64,000 nt of DNA from Trichomonas vaginalis G3. Its lineage: Eukaryota > Parabasalia > Trichomonadida > Trichomonadidae. The translations under genes were made by a program, and so were the position numbers. Below, one piece after another: positions 55,201 to 64,000 of the stretch (positions are counted from its first letter, which is position 1; each line of letters starts with the position of its first letter). Where the stretch lies: NCBI RefSeq assembly GCF_026262505.1, contig NC_067204.1, positions 24,025,300-24,089,299 of the forward strand, written 5' to 3'. Under the pieces are notes generated by a model. It worked only from the letters and a program-made list of their open reading frames with translations. It was not told the origin of the DNA and did not search any database.

Positions 55201-55830
55201 GTTTGTGTTGATGAACGCACATGGATATTAAATGATTACGATGATTTGTCTGCAGAAGATAAAATGAAAGCTTACAAACAATCACTGAGTTCAACGAGAG
55301 GTGATGATTTGGAAGCAGTTATTGTAAGAGGAAGTGTCTCTTATCAAGGATGGATGGAGAGAAGATCGATGTACATTGGAAGTTTGTCTGTTAAAGCTGT
55401 TACTGGATATATTTTCGGTGTTGGCGACAGAAAGTTGACGAATATAATGATGGAATTAAATACTTCCAAAGTTTACAACACGAAATATTATCCATGTTTT
55501 GTCAAGAAACAAATTGTTCCGTTTAGATTGACAAGGATAATGGCTAATGCATTGGATGTTGCAGGTGTTAATGGTGTTTTGGAAAGAGAAATGAATGATG
55601 CAATGGATATCGTGAGAGAATCAAAGGACTTCATTGTTTGTACACTTGAACCAAGTATAAGAGATGAAAAATTAAACTGGACATCGAATCCAGAAAATGC
55701 ATTGGATTTCGTGGCTAAAAGACTGTCCGACGAAAATGATTCACAAGAACTGGTATTGAAGCTTATTGATAGTGCAACATCAGATACTAATATTTCGAGA
55801 ATGCCTGCGGATTGGAATTCATGGTGGTAA
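49252..55830 (+). CDS. TOR-like PIK-related kinase with degenerate catalytic site
   Basis: 2192 residues. ~1-1190 is helical HEAT-type solenoid. ~1196-1345 is a disordered Ser/Lys/Asn insert with repeated RSNS motifs. ~1345-1830 is FAT-like. ~1890-2160 is the kinase region and the end is FATC-like, finishing PADWNSWW. TOR likeness is plain in LSAEDKMKAYKQSLSSTRGDDL, WMERRSMYIGSLSVKAVTGYIFGVGDRK and PFRLTRIMANALDVAGVNG. Catalytic residues are altered: the ATP-binding Lys aligns with Arg (TIRNRS...DER, ~1912), GDRH is GDRK, and DFG is replaced by KYY in NTKYYPCF (~2078). The GDR Asp and the following Asn remain. The gene is uninterrupted over 6.6 kb, so it is under selection; it is probably a scaffold or pseudokinase. 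Confidence 0.85.
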   Translation: MYVAFIENCFIVVLMQGGDVFPYQIVNKTSIKSANLAQLQQCIKDVIENSDDLQSQQSISSISAFQNCVSAQYKVAANTNSEGYYLNSLFSLLSYDSLQKNNKNYLLLMNSLITTDLGEKKNKAMNISKDIIAIQPDLNPVVWTLLEKILVWLTNPLGTSMHLTLHPLRDTIWKWYFSGDPNSVVSSLSLLNIFFRRFYVLLIPAFNSFQNLLIHSIQDQDVNIRNQAITVLKSALGILGQSSDGPIRRLFDRFRELIEYDYNPLVVESIISVFDHTVDCCSIMQFSQTMIEKLNPNEPSSLLLIPFIYKCRPSIFTTSDVQHILEMFNDFLAQQPTKKVLIYKAVGNFGFQLSKFIIESHQIIVNTLIESIQIDSREAAYAFLSFVDPQSDYFYDKMSDLFQLPINTFLARGMRAFIRRWPDSAHQFRSYVMRELNNVVLTKSDSDKLSRAFSIMSIFTFRDDEMSNQMIDQYALALRHPSPQVREKCANFLIRQQSCFPSAVYRLVAFVSIEMIPELRAEAINKIVVQSTQTDMITPLHSLLSDRQTEIVYKALTLLCEISEASHFMMEFTCDIINRLNRSTTLETHYVTCLLILARNHFIYVRPFTNIIIEYLLKCERQTASSIELISILVNDLDFENIIPKLEPILLKSLNRNSSNRKVSSALKLFTVLLSSQSFRIQLRSTREILVNNLIDLFSSTDSEKIRTQILEVFSRIGVITPLAVRSLFTRPIKRLSNNTIAPLDGLSNLPVYAASFAVSSVTDILASEDFSCLQGLALETLLIILKKFRTIPIVIHDEILETICFVIRSKLTSTTSIILNNVPTLIRIFDKKSEIFIPDIINMIFDNWGKIDTAILLTGIEWMAYKLPDAVSPFATKILSLFVPELSTAKNGKESENIFVAIACFGKLAAKVDTMIMSNVIPWIEGHIHETETEAYVLEKFADILKGLPIEKFYVRIYQMMIMITKENAELIPQVIEILSVLVVHMKYDFEIFIPEILQFYDLKNYDTFWKIIECVSTHVDIPDNLSLKYKTPQLSHMFQDFPEQPFSSFQYLIPDFEVPMNTWDALQWNKWFNNFMNMIILKSPSKAISACYTICERDHKVRSALFPVSFSLCISESQDPSPLHNVLKVALTSDNIPNYIISLFLSSVEILMLHNIDIRVSETIIGEKAMITGNLSLALRCFENNYKLNPDNNKGNQRSNSQSIKDKSKFDLFSLEKKQKKENSDIFLSKIDNSQKGDNFEPKSDKSEKSDIFLSKTQNSSSELFDLGSMKRSNSETFDSLSEKSQNQDLFASSTDLFNIERKNRSNGSGIFDIYSKKRSNSENYPKNKTNNSDISRLIKINLMLGKSYLARKLAKCETAEEAELVCNWEKAYELYSLENNREKQILCLEKLNKFETLESLNIKGEKAADISLFNCSSEFRELAQNDFHKCVLAILDGECQQAQNLIQKIRENVFPHILSNTDFDYSSITNELSSASMLVDLEDAARILELRTSMINSTPNEKLKIQDKIQRLFEMWDEKFDSLDPASLFLTIIIRRSVSPSEKTADGFVKFLRKYHDDKSAGELVDMAFRRLKVLDLNRFNLVDSLLNKSVDEFEQVVINNKYATGDDNVWRHDLGKRFFMEHNYEKSIKYLPRNTLDWAKATFKIYETKKDPNLIIEIIPTFIKFDGLHFIMAVLSRNIPEIENIVQSRIEMIPASQLSDFLPQIISNCDKGVFKSLLYKYFKAYPSKTVFSLVYKILKNEKRDIYDEFLSLDQSIVNILDFCQEMIKISTSYHEKIAILSQKFLESKDPSELISLYNEEKNTGVVKQMYTLNPELNDCKKCMAEYSSTLQKKELENCLSIHKSFLGKLVLPKEYSLSDISDVEEKKYFQKIILPFSETQIGRFASIIAQENYSKTVKAILDSGKTSSFTIRNRSNAFIDERSFILMRMISKIIKSYQKPNLVPPLVQTIPLTENISLEKSSPCFSLEEAIKQRRRRQSVCVDERTWILNDYDDLSAEDKMKAYKQSLSSTRGDDLEAVIVRGSVSYQGWMERRSMYIGSLSVKAVTGYIFGVGDRKLTNIMMELNTSKVYNTKYYPCFVKKQIVPFRLTRIMANALDVAGVNGVLEREMNDAMDIVRESKDFIVCTLEPSIRDEKLNWTSNPENALDFVAKRLSDENDSQELVLKLIDSATSDTNISRMPADWNSWW

Positions 55831-56083
55831 TAATCTTTATTTTTGTATTAAATTAATTTTTTGTATGTTTGAATATGTATGTGGTTTTTATTTATTTTTA
55901 TTAATACTCTTAATAGTATACTTGTGTCCATCTGACTTTAATATACGAAATTCTGATGCCACAAACATACAATTATTTAATCTATGTAAGTTCCTCCTCA
56001 AAGTATTCAAAAGTTCTGAGATATTTATCACTATTGAAACCCAAAGATATGTAATCGGTATAAAATTAAAAAAAAGTCTGAAC

Positions 56084-57307
56084 ATGTCATTCATCAGAGT
56101 AAGTACAATGAATTGCGAAGCATCTGCAAATACTACATTGATTCATATAATGCATTGTATCTGCTAAAAACGGAAAATGAAGAAGAATTAATCTCAATTT
56201 ACAAAAAGATTAAAACAGAATTGATTGATTCAAAGAAACATCTTCCAATAAATACCATGGTACATATTTTAGGAATCATCCAGTTTAATAGCCGCTATGC
56301 GAAGTCATATTTAACTCTTGCCATATAACAAAGAAAGATTCATATATTTCAAGTTTGATAAAAACTTGATAGCAATATTAATTTATATTTTATGGAAGGA
56401 TGTTCACTACTTGAATTATGTTGTTACCATGGAGCAGTTGATTGTTTCAAGTTATTAAGATCTAAATTTAACTCAGAAATAACTAAAGAATGTATTGGAT
56501 TATCATTTTTAGGAGGAAATTCAGAAATCATGAGCGAATTATTGAAATATCAAACATCAGATGAAGAATGTATGGAATATGCAATTATTTCACACTACAT
56601 TGATTTTGTCACATTCTTGATGAATGAATACAATATAGAGATCGATTTAAAATATTTTCCCATCATGTGTCGGAAATTGAATTTCATTCAATTTCCGACA
56701 CATGATGAAATACTTGAAAAATTTTCAATTTTTAGCCTCTTTTAAATTGAATGCAATTCAATTTTTGAGGCGACTCATTGAAAATCCGTCAAGTATTCCA
56801 AAATATAATAATCTTGAATCTTTTTTAGTTTATTTCGCGCAAACTAATGATATTAACAAATGTTTTGTTTATTCAACAATGTTTGGAATGTCATCTCTTT
56901 GTGAATCTTTCCTTTCACTTGGTGTAAATATCAATGCAAAAGAGGAAAATGGAATGACAGCTCTTCATGTTGCAACACTTACTGATCAAAAATGAATCAT
57001 TCAGTATTATATCTCACATGGGGCAAATATTAATGAAATAAATAATGAGAGGCAAACTGCTCTTCATTGTGCCACTGTCGGAACTTTATCAGAAATAGTT
57101 GAGCTTCTTATTTCACATGGTGCAAATATAAATGTAAAAGATTAATATAAAAAGACTGCTCTTCAATATGCAGTAGTAAATGATAATCATAAAATATATG
57201 ATTTTCTATGAAAGCTTGGTGCAGAAACAAGTGCAAATGATAAAGATGGGAAAACAGCACTTAATATACTCATAGATAACAGTGGATTATTCGACCAATT
57301 ATATTAG
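56084..57307 (+). pseudogene. DUF3447/ankyrin gene, decayed
   Basis: Follows the family from a damaged start (ATGTCATTCATC at 56084; the usual MSEQDIH region has lost a few bases) through IDSYNALYLLKTENEEELISIYKKIKTELIDSKKHLP, then a deletion of ~100 residues at ~56328-56391, LLELCCYHGAVDCFKLLRSKF, an inserted palindromic element (56656-56799), NNLESFLVYFAQTND and ankyrin repeats with stop codons at about 56993, 57142 and 57209. It cannot make a family-type protein. It begins the tandem cluster of four. Confidence 0.88.
56656..56799. mobile_element. 144-bp palindromic insertion with 7-bp duplication
   Basis: It interrupts the ankyrin pseudogene at codons that are continuous in the paralogues (DLKY|NNLESF). 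The flanks are duplicated: AAAATAT at 56649-56655 and 56800-56806. Removing the insert and one copy restores the family sequence in frame. It consists of two foldbacks: a near-perfect 20-bp stem around CATCATGTGTCGGAAATTGA, and a longer imperfect one (56708-56797). A small foldback/MITE-like element, no coding capacity. Confidence 0.82.
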
Positions 57308-57682
57308 ATTTGTGATTATCTGCAGTTTTCTTAAATGCACTGAAGAAGATCTTAAATGTTATAAATTATATCTAAACATTTTTCCTATTTTCGCATCACA
57401 TTTACTTTTTTCGCACTAAAAAACGTAAAAATCAAGCCTAATCTCATGCTTTTGCTTATCCAACAGCAATTATCAGCATATACAATCATATTACATAATT
57501 ATCATTTCCACCTCCTCCCAGTCAGTGATGTTTTGAAGATGCTTAGAGTTTTTGAATCAAAAGAAAAATTGTATAAATTAAAAATCGAGCTTGGAAAGGT
57601 GTTTAAATAATATAGATAATAATTTTCTAATATAATGAAAAGAGGAAAAAAAAATGGAAATTGTAGTTTTATTTCAATATTT
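57308..57682. other. Intergenic in ankyrin cluster
   Basis: No gene seen. The next gene's ATG (57683) has only a weak TTTCAATATTT before it, where its intact paralogue has an Initiator. Confidence 0.45.
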
Positions 57683-60116
57683 ATGACAGAAAGAATCATT
57701 AGTGAATTAATGAAAATGTTTAAAGATCAGGATGATGCTTGGAATGCATTATATAAACTGAATACTTTCAATGAAGAAGAAATTAACAAGATTTATAGCA
57801 AAATCAAAGATTCATTGATTGAAACGAAAGCATCGTCACCGATTCAAACTATTATGATTATCGAAAGAGTTTTGCCTTATAATACCAAATATTTTAAGTC
57901 TTACAAAGCAATTTTCAAAAAGATTTATGATGAATATCACCCAAAACTATATCAAATACATATTGAAGTACTTCCTTATATTTTATGGTCTGATATCTCT
58001 GATGAAGATGGCATTTTATTATCAGAAAAGTTTAATGACGAAATTATCAAACAAAAAACTTAAAAATACTCTTTAGATTTCCTTGAAGATAATACTATTT
58101 ACAAGGTAATTATGGATGATAACATAGAATCATTCATCTTTTTCACAGAAAGAGAAGGATTTGATGCAAAACTTGTATCCGTCAGAATCTAATTCATTAC
58201 TTGAATTATGTTGTTATCATGGATCTGTTCGGTGTTTTAAGTTGTTACTATCAAAATTCCATTGCGATATCACCGAAAAATGTCCTTCCTATTCATTCTT
58301 GAGTGGAAACGCAGATATTATGAACGAATGTTTGAAAGAACAAGATCCAGATGATAGCTGCATGGAATATGCAATTATCGCGCATAACATCGATTTTATT
58401 AGTTTTTTGATGAATGAGTTCGAATTAAAAATCGATTTGACCTATTGTGTATATTTCAATAATTTTCCAGCACCGTTAGTTTATTTGGATCAAACAAAAG
58501 ACATCAACAGTTTCTTTATAGCTTCAATATTATTGGACATTCCAATGATTTATAAATTTTTCCTTTCAGTTGGTATTGATGTTAATGTACAAGCTAAAAT
58601 TGGAACAACTGCACTCCAAGCTGCAATATCTATCCATAACATCGCTGCTATAAAATTTCTAATTTCACACGGTGCAGATGTCAATTTAAAAAATAAACAA
58701 GGAACTGCACCTATTCATTTGGCTGCGCAAATTAATAGCAATGGTATTGTTGAACTTCTTATAAGAAATGGTGCAGAAATTAATGCAAAAGATGAAAATG
58801 GAAATACTGCTCTTCATATTGCAGCCTTTTGTTTTGGCCATCATGTAGCAAAATTACTTATTTCTCATGGAGCTGAAATTAATGCAAAAAATTATGATGA
58901 GTATACCCCGCTTCACTTTGCTGCTGAGAAGAATAACAAAGATATAGCTGAACTTCTTGTTTTGCATGGTGCATTTATTAATGCACGTGAAAATCATGGA
59001 TCGACTCCTCTTCATATTGCTGCATTAAATAATTGCAAAGAAACTGCAGAACGTCTCATTTCACATGGGGCAGATGTCAACGCAAAAAATGATGATAAAT
59101 CTACTCCTGTTCATTCTGCTGCAGAATTTTACAAAAGTAAAGATATAGTAGAGCTTCTTGTTTCACACGGAGCATTAATTAATGCGAATGATATTAATAG
59201 ATCCACTCCTCTTCATATTGCTGCATTAAATAATAGCAAAGAAACTGCAGAACTTCTTATTTTGCATGGGGCCAATATTTATGCAGAAGATAATTCTGGT
59301 TTAACTCCGCTTTCTAACGCAATATGGAAAAACTGCAAACCTATAATAGATCTCATTTTTCAAATGTTTCTGATTTTAATGAGAAAATAATTGGGAAATT
59401 ATTCCCCCTTCATTATGCAATTCAAATAAATAGCAAAGATTTGCTAATAAATCTCATTTCACATGGTGCAAACATTAATTCGAAAGATAATGATGGATTT
59501 ACCTCTCTTTATGCCGCTGCATTTAATAATAACAAAGATTTAGCAGCAATTCTTATTTTGAATGATGCAGATATTAATGCAAAAAGTAATGATGGAATGA
59601 CTCCTCTTCATATTGCTGCAAAAAAATAATTACAAAGACTTTGCGGAACTTCTTATTTCATATAATGCCAAAATAAATGCAAAAGATAACAAAATATCAA
59701 CACCTCTTCATCATGCAGTATTTAATAGGAGCATTGATGTCTTGAAGCTTCTTATTTCGCATGGTGCGAAAATTAATGCTAAAATGAGTGATAATTATAC
59801 TCCTCTTCATGTTGCTGCTTATATTGACAGCAAAGATATGGTAGAAATTCTTATTTTACATGGAGCAGATATCAATTCAAAAGATAATAATGGCTGGACG
59901 GCACTTCATATTGCTGCAAGAAATAATAGCAAAGATATCGCAAAACTTCTGATTTTGCATAACGCAGAAATTAATGCAGAAGATAATAATGGGTTTACTG
60001 CTCTACTTATTGCTGTAACTCATAATAGCATTGAAACACTAAAACTCCTTATTTCAAATGGTGCGGTGATTAATCAAGGAACAAAACCAACTTTAATCCA
60101 ATTGAGCATGAATTAA
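57683..60116 (+). pseudogene. DUF3447/ankyrin gene, broken by one stop and several frameshifts
   Basis: Starts MTERIISELMKMFKDQDDAW at 57683 and closely follows the intact gene at 60524. A TAA stands at 58061; the same frame then stays open to ~58190, where a short deletion (missing the DSDLYP part) moves the frame to that of 58161-59390. Further shifts occur at ~59350 and at an A7 run at ~59625. About 16 ankyrin repeats remain (ending 60116). The A7 shift could be a base-calling error; the nonsense codon and deletion are convincing lesions. Confidence 0.85.
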
Positions 60117-60523
60117 TTTAATATTTAAAAAAGTATTTATTGATTACAAAGGATTAGTTAAAAAGGAAACAGTTGTTAAACTCAAAATAATAAAATAATA
60201 ATAGCTTGTGAGGCTTGTAAATTTTCTAGCTTTATATTTTCAGAGAAATTTCTCTGTACATAGAAAAAAATGTCAATTAGATTCAATCAAAGATAAGGAG
60301 ATAAATATATCTCATGGCATTATTCATAATTCAAATTTGACAACTCTAATATTATCGTGATATTCATTTCCTCACGCATTTATGTGGCTTGAGTTTGATC
60401 AGAAAAATAAAATGTTATAAAATAAATATTAAGATTGGTAAATGTTTAATTTATTATAATCTTCGTATTAGATAAGAGATCAAGAAAAAAAAGTCACAAA
60501 AAAATTATTGAATTCACATTTTT
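60117..60523. other. Intergenic in ankyrin cluster
   Basis: About 400 bp without a gene. It ends with the Initiator at 60514-60519 for the next gene. Confidence 0.5.
60514..60519 (+). promoter_or_regulatory. Initiator TCACAT of ankyrin gene
   Basis: TCACATTTTTATG: 10 nt before the ATG at 60524. Confidence 0.65.
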
Positions 60524-62548
60524 ATGACAGAAGTATTCCTGAGTGAATTAATGAATATGTTTAAAGATTACGAAGATGCGTATCATGCATTATATCAACT
60601 AAATACATACAATCAAGACGAAATTAACAAAATTTATCACATAATTAAAAATTCGTTGATTGAAACAAAGTCTTTGTCGCCAACTCAAACTTTAAAGACT
60701 ATTTGGGGGATTTTACCTTATAATATGAAATATTTTAAGTCTTACAAAGAAATTTTCAAAAAGATTTATGATGATTATCATCCAATTCTTTCACAAATAG
60801 ATATCCAAGATATTTCTTATGTTTTGTGGTCCGATTTGACTGATGAACATGGAATTTCATTATCAGAAAAATTTAATTTCCAAATCATAACTCAAAAAAA
60901 CAAAAATTATTCGCTAGACTTCCTTGAATATAATAATAATATCTACAGATTAATTGTGGATGATGACATAAAATCATTCATCTTTTTCGTTGAAAGGGAA
61001 GGATTTATTCCAAAACAAGTTCTTGATAGCGACTTGTATCCGTCAGAATCTAATTCATTACTTGAACTATGTTGTTATTATGGATCTGTTAATTGTTTTA
61101 AAATATTAATTACAAAATTCCACTCCGAAATCACACAGAAATGTCTTCAATACTCGTTTTTAGGTGGAAACGCAGATATTATGAATGAATGTTTGAAAGA
61201 GCAAGATCCGGATGATACTTGCATGGAATATGCAATTATCTCACATAACATTGACTTTGTTAGTTTTTTAATTAATGAATTCGAGTTAGAAATTAATTTA
61301 ACTAGTTGTACAAAATTTCATAATTTTCAAGCCCTTATAGTATATTTAGATCAAACAAAAGATATCAACGGTTGCTTTGTTCATTCATTATTACTTGATC
61401 TCTCACCAATTTATCAGTACTTCTTTTGGAGTGGTGCAGATATAAATGCGCATGATGAAAAAGGAACAACTGCTCTTCAGGCTGCAATATATATGAATAA
61501 TACAGATGCAATTGAATTTCTTATTTCTAATGGTGTAGAAATTAATGCCAAAGATAACGCAGGGAATACATATCTTCACCTGGTTGCATTTCGTAAAAAT
61601 ATTAATTTGGCAAAATTTCTAATTTCGCATGGTGCTGAAATTAATGCGAAAAATAATGATCGATCTACTCCACTGCATGTTGCTGCGTTTCAAAATTGCC
61701 TTGATTTATCGGAATTATTTATTTTGCATGGTGCTGAAATTAATGCAAAAAATGTTGATGGTTGGACGGCTCTGCATGCAGCTGCTTATCAAAATGGTAA
61801 AGAAACAGCAGAGCTTCTTATATCTCATGGTGCAGAAATTAATTCCAAAAATAATGACGGTTCTACTCCTCTTCATTTAACAGCATATCAGAAAAGTACG
61901 GAAACTGCTGAACTTCTTATCTTACACAATGCAGATATTAATGCAGAAGATAACAGCAAACGGCTTCCTCTTCATTATGCTGCTACATATAATAGTAAAA
62001 ATATAGGGAAACTTCTAATCTCTTATGGTTCCAAAATTAATGCAAACAGTATTGAAGGATACACTCCTCTTCATTTGGCGGCAATGCTAGATAGTAAAGA
62101 TATGGCAAAACTCCTTATATTGCATGGTGCTGAAATTAATACAAAATGCTGTAATGGCCATACTGCTCTTCATATTGCTGCAGAAAATAATAGCATCGAA
62201 ACGTCTAAACTTCTTATATTGCATGGTGCTGAAATTAATGCAAAAGGTAATGATGGCTATACTGCTCTTCATGTTGCTGCAGAAAATAATAGCATCGAAA
62301 CAGCAGAACTTCTTATATTGAATGGTGCTGAAATTAATATAATTAATAAAAATGGACAAATTCCTCTTCATCTTTCAATAATTAAAAATAACATAAACAT
62401 GTCAAATATACTTATTTCACATGGTGCTGATATTAATGCCAAAATGGATGATGAAACTCCTTTCAATTTTGCAGTAAATAACAAATTGAACGATATTGTA
62501 GAATTACTTATCTCACATGGAGCTCCAATATCGTTCAATGATGTTTAA
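60524..62548 (+). CDS. DUF3447/ankyrin-repeat protein
   Basis: 674 residues starting MTEVFLSELMNMFKDYED, intact. DUF3447-type region ~1-300 (DAYHALYQLNTYNQDEINKIY, NMKYFKSYKEIFKKIYDDYHP, LLELCCYYGSVNCFKIL, HNIDFVSFLINEFELEINL). About eleven ankyrin repeats follow (~310-670), consensus STPLHLAAYQN-ETAELLILHGAEINAKNNDG. Cytosolic or surface-associated scaffold role only by analogy. It is the intact twin of the broken gene upstream. Confidence 0.9.
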   Translation: MTEVFLSELMNMFKDYEDAYHALYQLNTYNQDEINKIYHIIKNSLIETKSLSPTQTLKTIWGILPYNMKYFKSYKEIFKKIYDDYHPILSQIDIQDISYVLWSDLTDEHGISLSEKFNFQIITQKNKNYSLDFLEYNNNIYRLIVDDDIKSFIFFVEREGFIPKQVLDSDLYPSESNSLLELCCYYGSVNCFKILITKFHSEITQKCLQYSFLGGNADIMNECLKEQDPDDTCMEYAIISHNIDFVSFLINEFELEINLTSCTKFHNFQALIVYLDQTKDINGCFVHSLLLDLSPIYQYFFWSGADINAHDEKGTTALQAAIYMNNTDAIEFLISNGVEINAKDNAGNTYLHLVAFRKNINLAKFLISHGAEINAKNNDRSTPLHVAAFQNCLDLSELFILHGAEINAKNVDGWTALHAAAYQNGKETAELLISHGAEINSKNNDGSTPLHLTAYQKSTETAELLILHNADINAEDNSKRLPLHYAATYNSKNIGKLLISYGSKINANSIEGYTPLHLAAMLDSKDMAKLLILHGAEINTKCCNGHTALHIAAENNSIETSKLLILHGAEINAKGNDGYTALHVAAENNSIETAELLILNGAEINIINKNGQIPLHLSIIKNNINMSNILISHGADINAKMDDETPFNFAVNNKLNDIVELLISHGAPISFNDV

Positions 62549-62602
62549 AAAATGTTATTGCTTCGATATATATTTCGACCAAAAAAAGTGCCATAAAATT
62601 TT

Positions 62603-63922
62603 ATGGAGTTAGATAAATTTAGCTATCAAGTGCTTTTTAGTCTATATAATGATTACGATAATACATTTAATGAATTATACAGACTAAATACTTTCAATGA
62701 AGGCGAAATCGAAAAAGTTTACAAAGATATCAAAACACAGTTGATCGAAACTAATTATTTTTCTCCATCTGATATCATAAAGATAATATCATCTATATCA
62801 ATATACAATAACCGCTACATAAAGTCATATTGGATACTTTTCAAAAAGATATATGAAAAATATCATCCAAAACGGATCAAAAACATCTCTCCTCTTTTTG
62901 ATTACTTTGTTTATAAAGAGTATGGGATCATTTTTGATGAAACTAATAAAATTGCCTGCAAAGAATATGAAATTAAAAATTATTCATTAGAAGTTCACGA
63001 ATTAAATACATCATACAGAGCAATAATGGATGATGACCTAAAATTGCTTATATCGATAGCAGAACAAGAAGAATTTGACAAAGATCAAAAGCTATTAAGT
63101 GATTTTTATCCAAAATTTCAAGGCGATTCATATCTTGAACTATGTTGTTATCATGGCTCTGTTGATTGTTTTAAATTTTTAAGAACAAAATTTCACTCGC
63201 AGATCACTGAAAAATGTCTATGGTATTCATTTTTGAGTGGAAACCAAGAGATTATGAGCGAATGTTTGAAATTTCAAAGACCTAATTTTGTTTGCATGGT
63301 TTTTGCAGTTATATCACACAACATTGATTTTGTTTCATTTCTTATGAACGAGTATAATTTAAGGATTGACTTAACTTCATGTGGAACTTACAATAATCTT
63401 CAATCATTTTTAGTATATTTAGATCAAACAAAAGATATCAACAGTTGTTTTGTGTATTCTCCTCTTTTCAGAATTCCTTCAGTCTGCGAATACTTACTTT
63501 CTCATGGTGCAAGTGTCAATGCAAAAGACGAAATGTGGAAAACAGCACTGCAAGTTGCAGCAATGAATGACCTTAAAAATATTGCAGAATTTCTTATTTC
63601 ACATGGTGCAAATGTCAATGAGCAAAATTCTAATGGGTGGACATCTCTAATTATTGCATCAAATAATAATTGCATTGAAACTGCAGAAACTCTTCTATTA
63701 CATGGGGCAGATGTAAATGCAAAAGAGTATAGAGGAGGGAGTTCTCTCCATTGGACATCCTGGACTAATAGCAAAGAAGCAGTTGAACTACTTCTTATGC
63801 ATGGTGCTGATATTGATGCTAGAGATCATCATGGGAAAAGTCCTCTTGACTACGCAATAGAAAACAACAGTAAAGTAGTAGCCGATTTTCTTATAGCGCA
63901 TGGTGCAAGTGTAACTAAATAG
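62603..63922 (+). CDS. DUF3447/ankyrin-repeat protein
   Basis: 439 residues starting MELDKFSYQVLFSLYNDYD, intact, 54 bp after the preceding stop. DUF3447-type region ~1-300 (NTFNEGEIEKVYKDIKTQLIET, NNRYIKSYWILFKKIYEKYHP, YLELCCYHGSVDCFKFLRTKF, HNIDFVSFLMNEYNLRIDL). About four ankyrin repeats (~305-435) ending VADFLIAHGASVTK. It is shorter and more diverged from the other cluster members than they are from one another. No clear Initiator in the 54-bp gap. Confidence 0.88.
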   Translation: MELDKFSYQVLFSLYNDYDNTFNELYRLNTFNEGEIEKVYKDIKTQLIETNYFSPSDIIKIISSISIYNNRYIKSYWILFKKIYEKYHPKRIKNISPLFDYFVYKEYGIIFDETNKIACKEYEIKNYSLEVHELNTSYRAIMDDDLKLLISIAEQEEFDKDQKLLSDFYPKFQGDSYLELCCYHGSVDCFKFLRTKFHSQITEKCLWYSFLSGNQEIMSECLKFQRPNFVCMVFAVISHNIDFVSFLMNEYNLRIDLTSCGTYNNLQSFLVYLDQTKDINSCFVYSPLFRIPSVCEYLLSHGASVNAKDEMWKTALQVAAMNDLKNIAEFLISHGANVNEQNSNGWTSLIIASNNNCIETAETLLLHGADVNAKEYRGGSSLHWTSWTNSKEAVELLLMHGADIDARDHHGKSPLDYAIENNSKVVADFLIAHGASVTK

Positions 63923-64000
63923 TAGAAAGAATCTTTCATGCCCTAACTTTTTTGGATGATTTTTGAGTTGGGGAAAAAAAAATACCGATTATTTTTTTTC
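63923..64000. other. Window end, no feature
   Basis: A-rich and T-rich sequence after the last ankyrin stop; nothing recognised. Confidence 0.5.

Noticed and set aside
56113-56995. Three separate small ankyrin genes
   Set aside because: They are fragments of one family member interrupted by a deletion, stops and a foldback insertion.
62087-62371. Antisense frame in the ankyrin gene at 60524
   Set aside because: Shadow of conserved ankyrin codons on the other strand.
1-64000. Spliceosomal introns
   Set aside because: I noticed no copy of the conserved trichomonad 3' splice motif, and all intact genes read through without interruption.

Overview
Organism. This is nuclear DNA of an anaerobic parabasalid protist, almost certainly Trichomonas vaginalis. 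The window is AT-rich, the genes are intronless as far as I can see, and many start codons sit about 8 to 15 nt after a host Initiator (TCA followed by pyrimidine and A/T). It holds several DUF3447/ankyrin-repeat genes, a BspA-like leucine-rich-repeat fragment, a Tvmar-type mariner and a complete Maverick (Polinton), all typical of that genome.

Left flank, 1-23234. Two head-to-head membrane proteins of the MdoB/LtaS phosphoglycerol-transferase type (1293-5211) are followed by ankyrin genes at 5682, 7612 (minus), 13015 (split by a mariner at 14237-15535) and 21177 (minus). Among these lie a BspA-like relic, an SLC35F6-like transporter, a CEP20/FOR20-like centrosomal protein, two tail-to-tail RRM proteins, and an RPAP2/Rtr1-like RNA polymerase II CTD phosphatase. 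A short inverted-repeat (MITE-like) element lies at 7015-7236, and related ends lie near 20.65-20.88 kb.

Maverick/Polinton, 23241-44426 (21186 bp). It has terminal inverted repeats of about 297 bp, 5'-AG...CT-3' ends and a perfect 6-bp target duplication (TACATT). The left half is transcribed mostly rightward and encodes the virion module: two amphipathic small proteins, a probable major capsid protein, a packaging ATPase, candidate minor capsid proteins, and a fibre with a 14-residue-repeat shaft and a phage tail-collar-like tip. The right half is transcribed leftward and encodes the replication and integration module: archaeo-eukaryotic primase, SF3/D5-type helicase, retroviral-type integrase and family B DNA polymerase with an HNH-like insert. 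The capsid, fibre, integrase, primase-helicase, polymerase and 43-kb genes all carry frameshifts, so this copy is either decaying or contains indel errors at short homopolymers. The element carries several unexplained repeat systems: GC-rich palindromic modules lying in frame inside three genes, a 250-bp array built of four nested palindromes, long inverted repeats flanking the primase-helicase, a degenerate tRNA-like sequence, and a TAAATG-type start-site motif shared by most genes.

Right flank, 44433-64000. A Vps33-like SM protein starts 86 bp after the Maverick end. It is followed by a GC-rich putative secreted protein, an L7Ae-fold protein, and a 2192-residue TOR-like PIKK whose kinase domain has lost the catalytic lysine and DFG. 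The window ends in a same-strand tandem cluster of four ankyrin genes: two decayed (56084-57307, 57683-60116) and two intact (60524-62548, 62603-63922).
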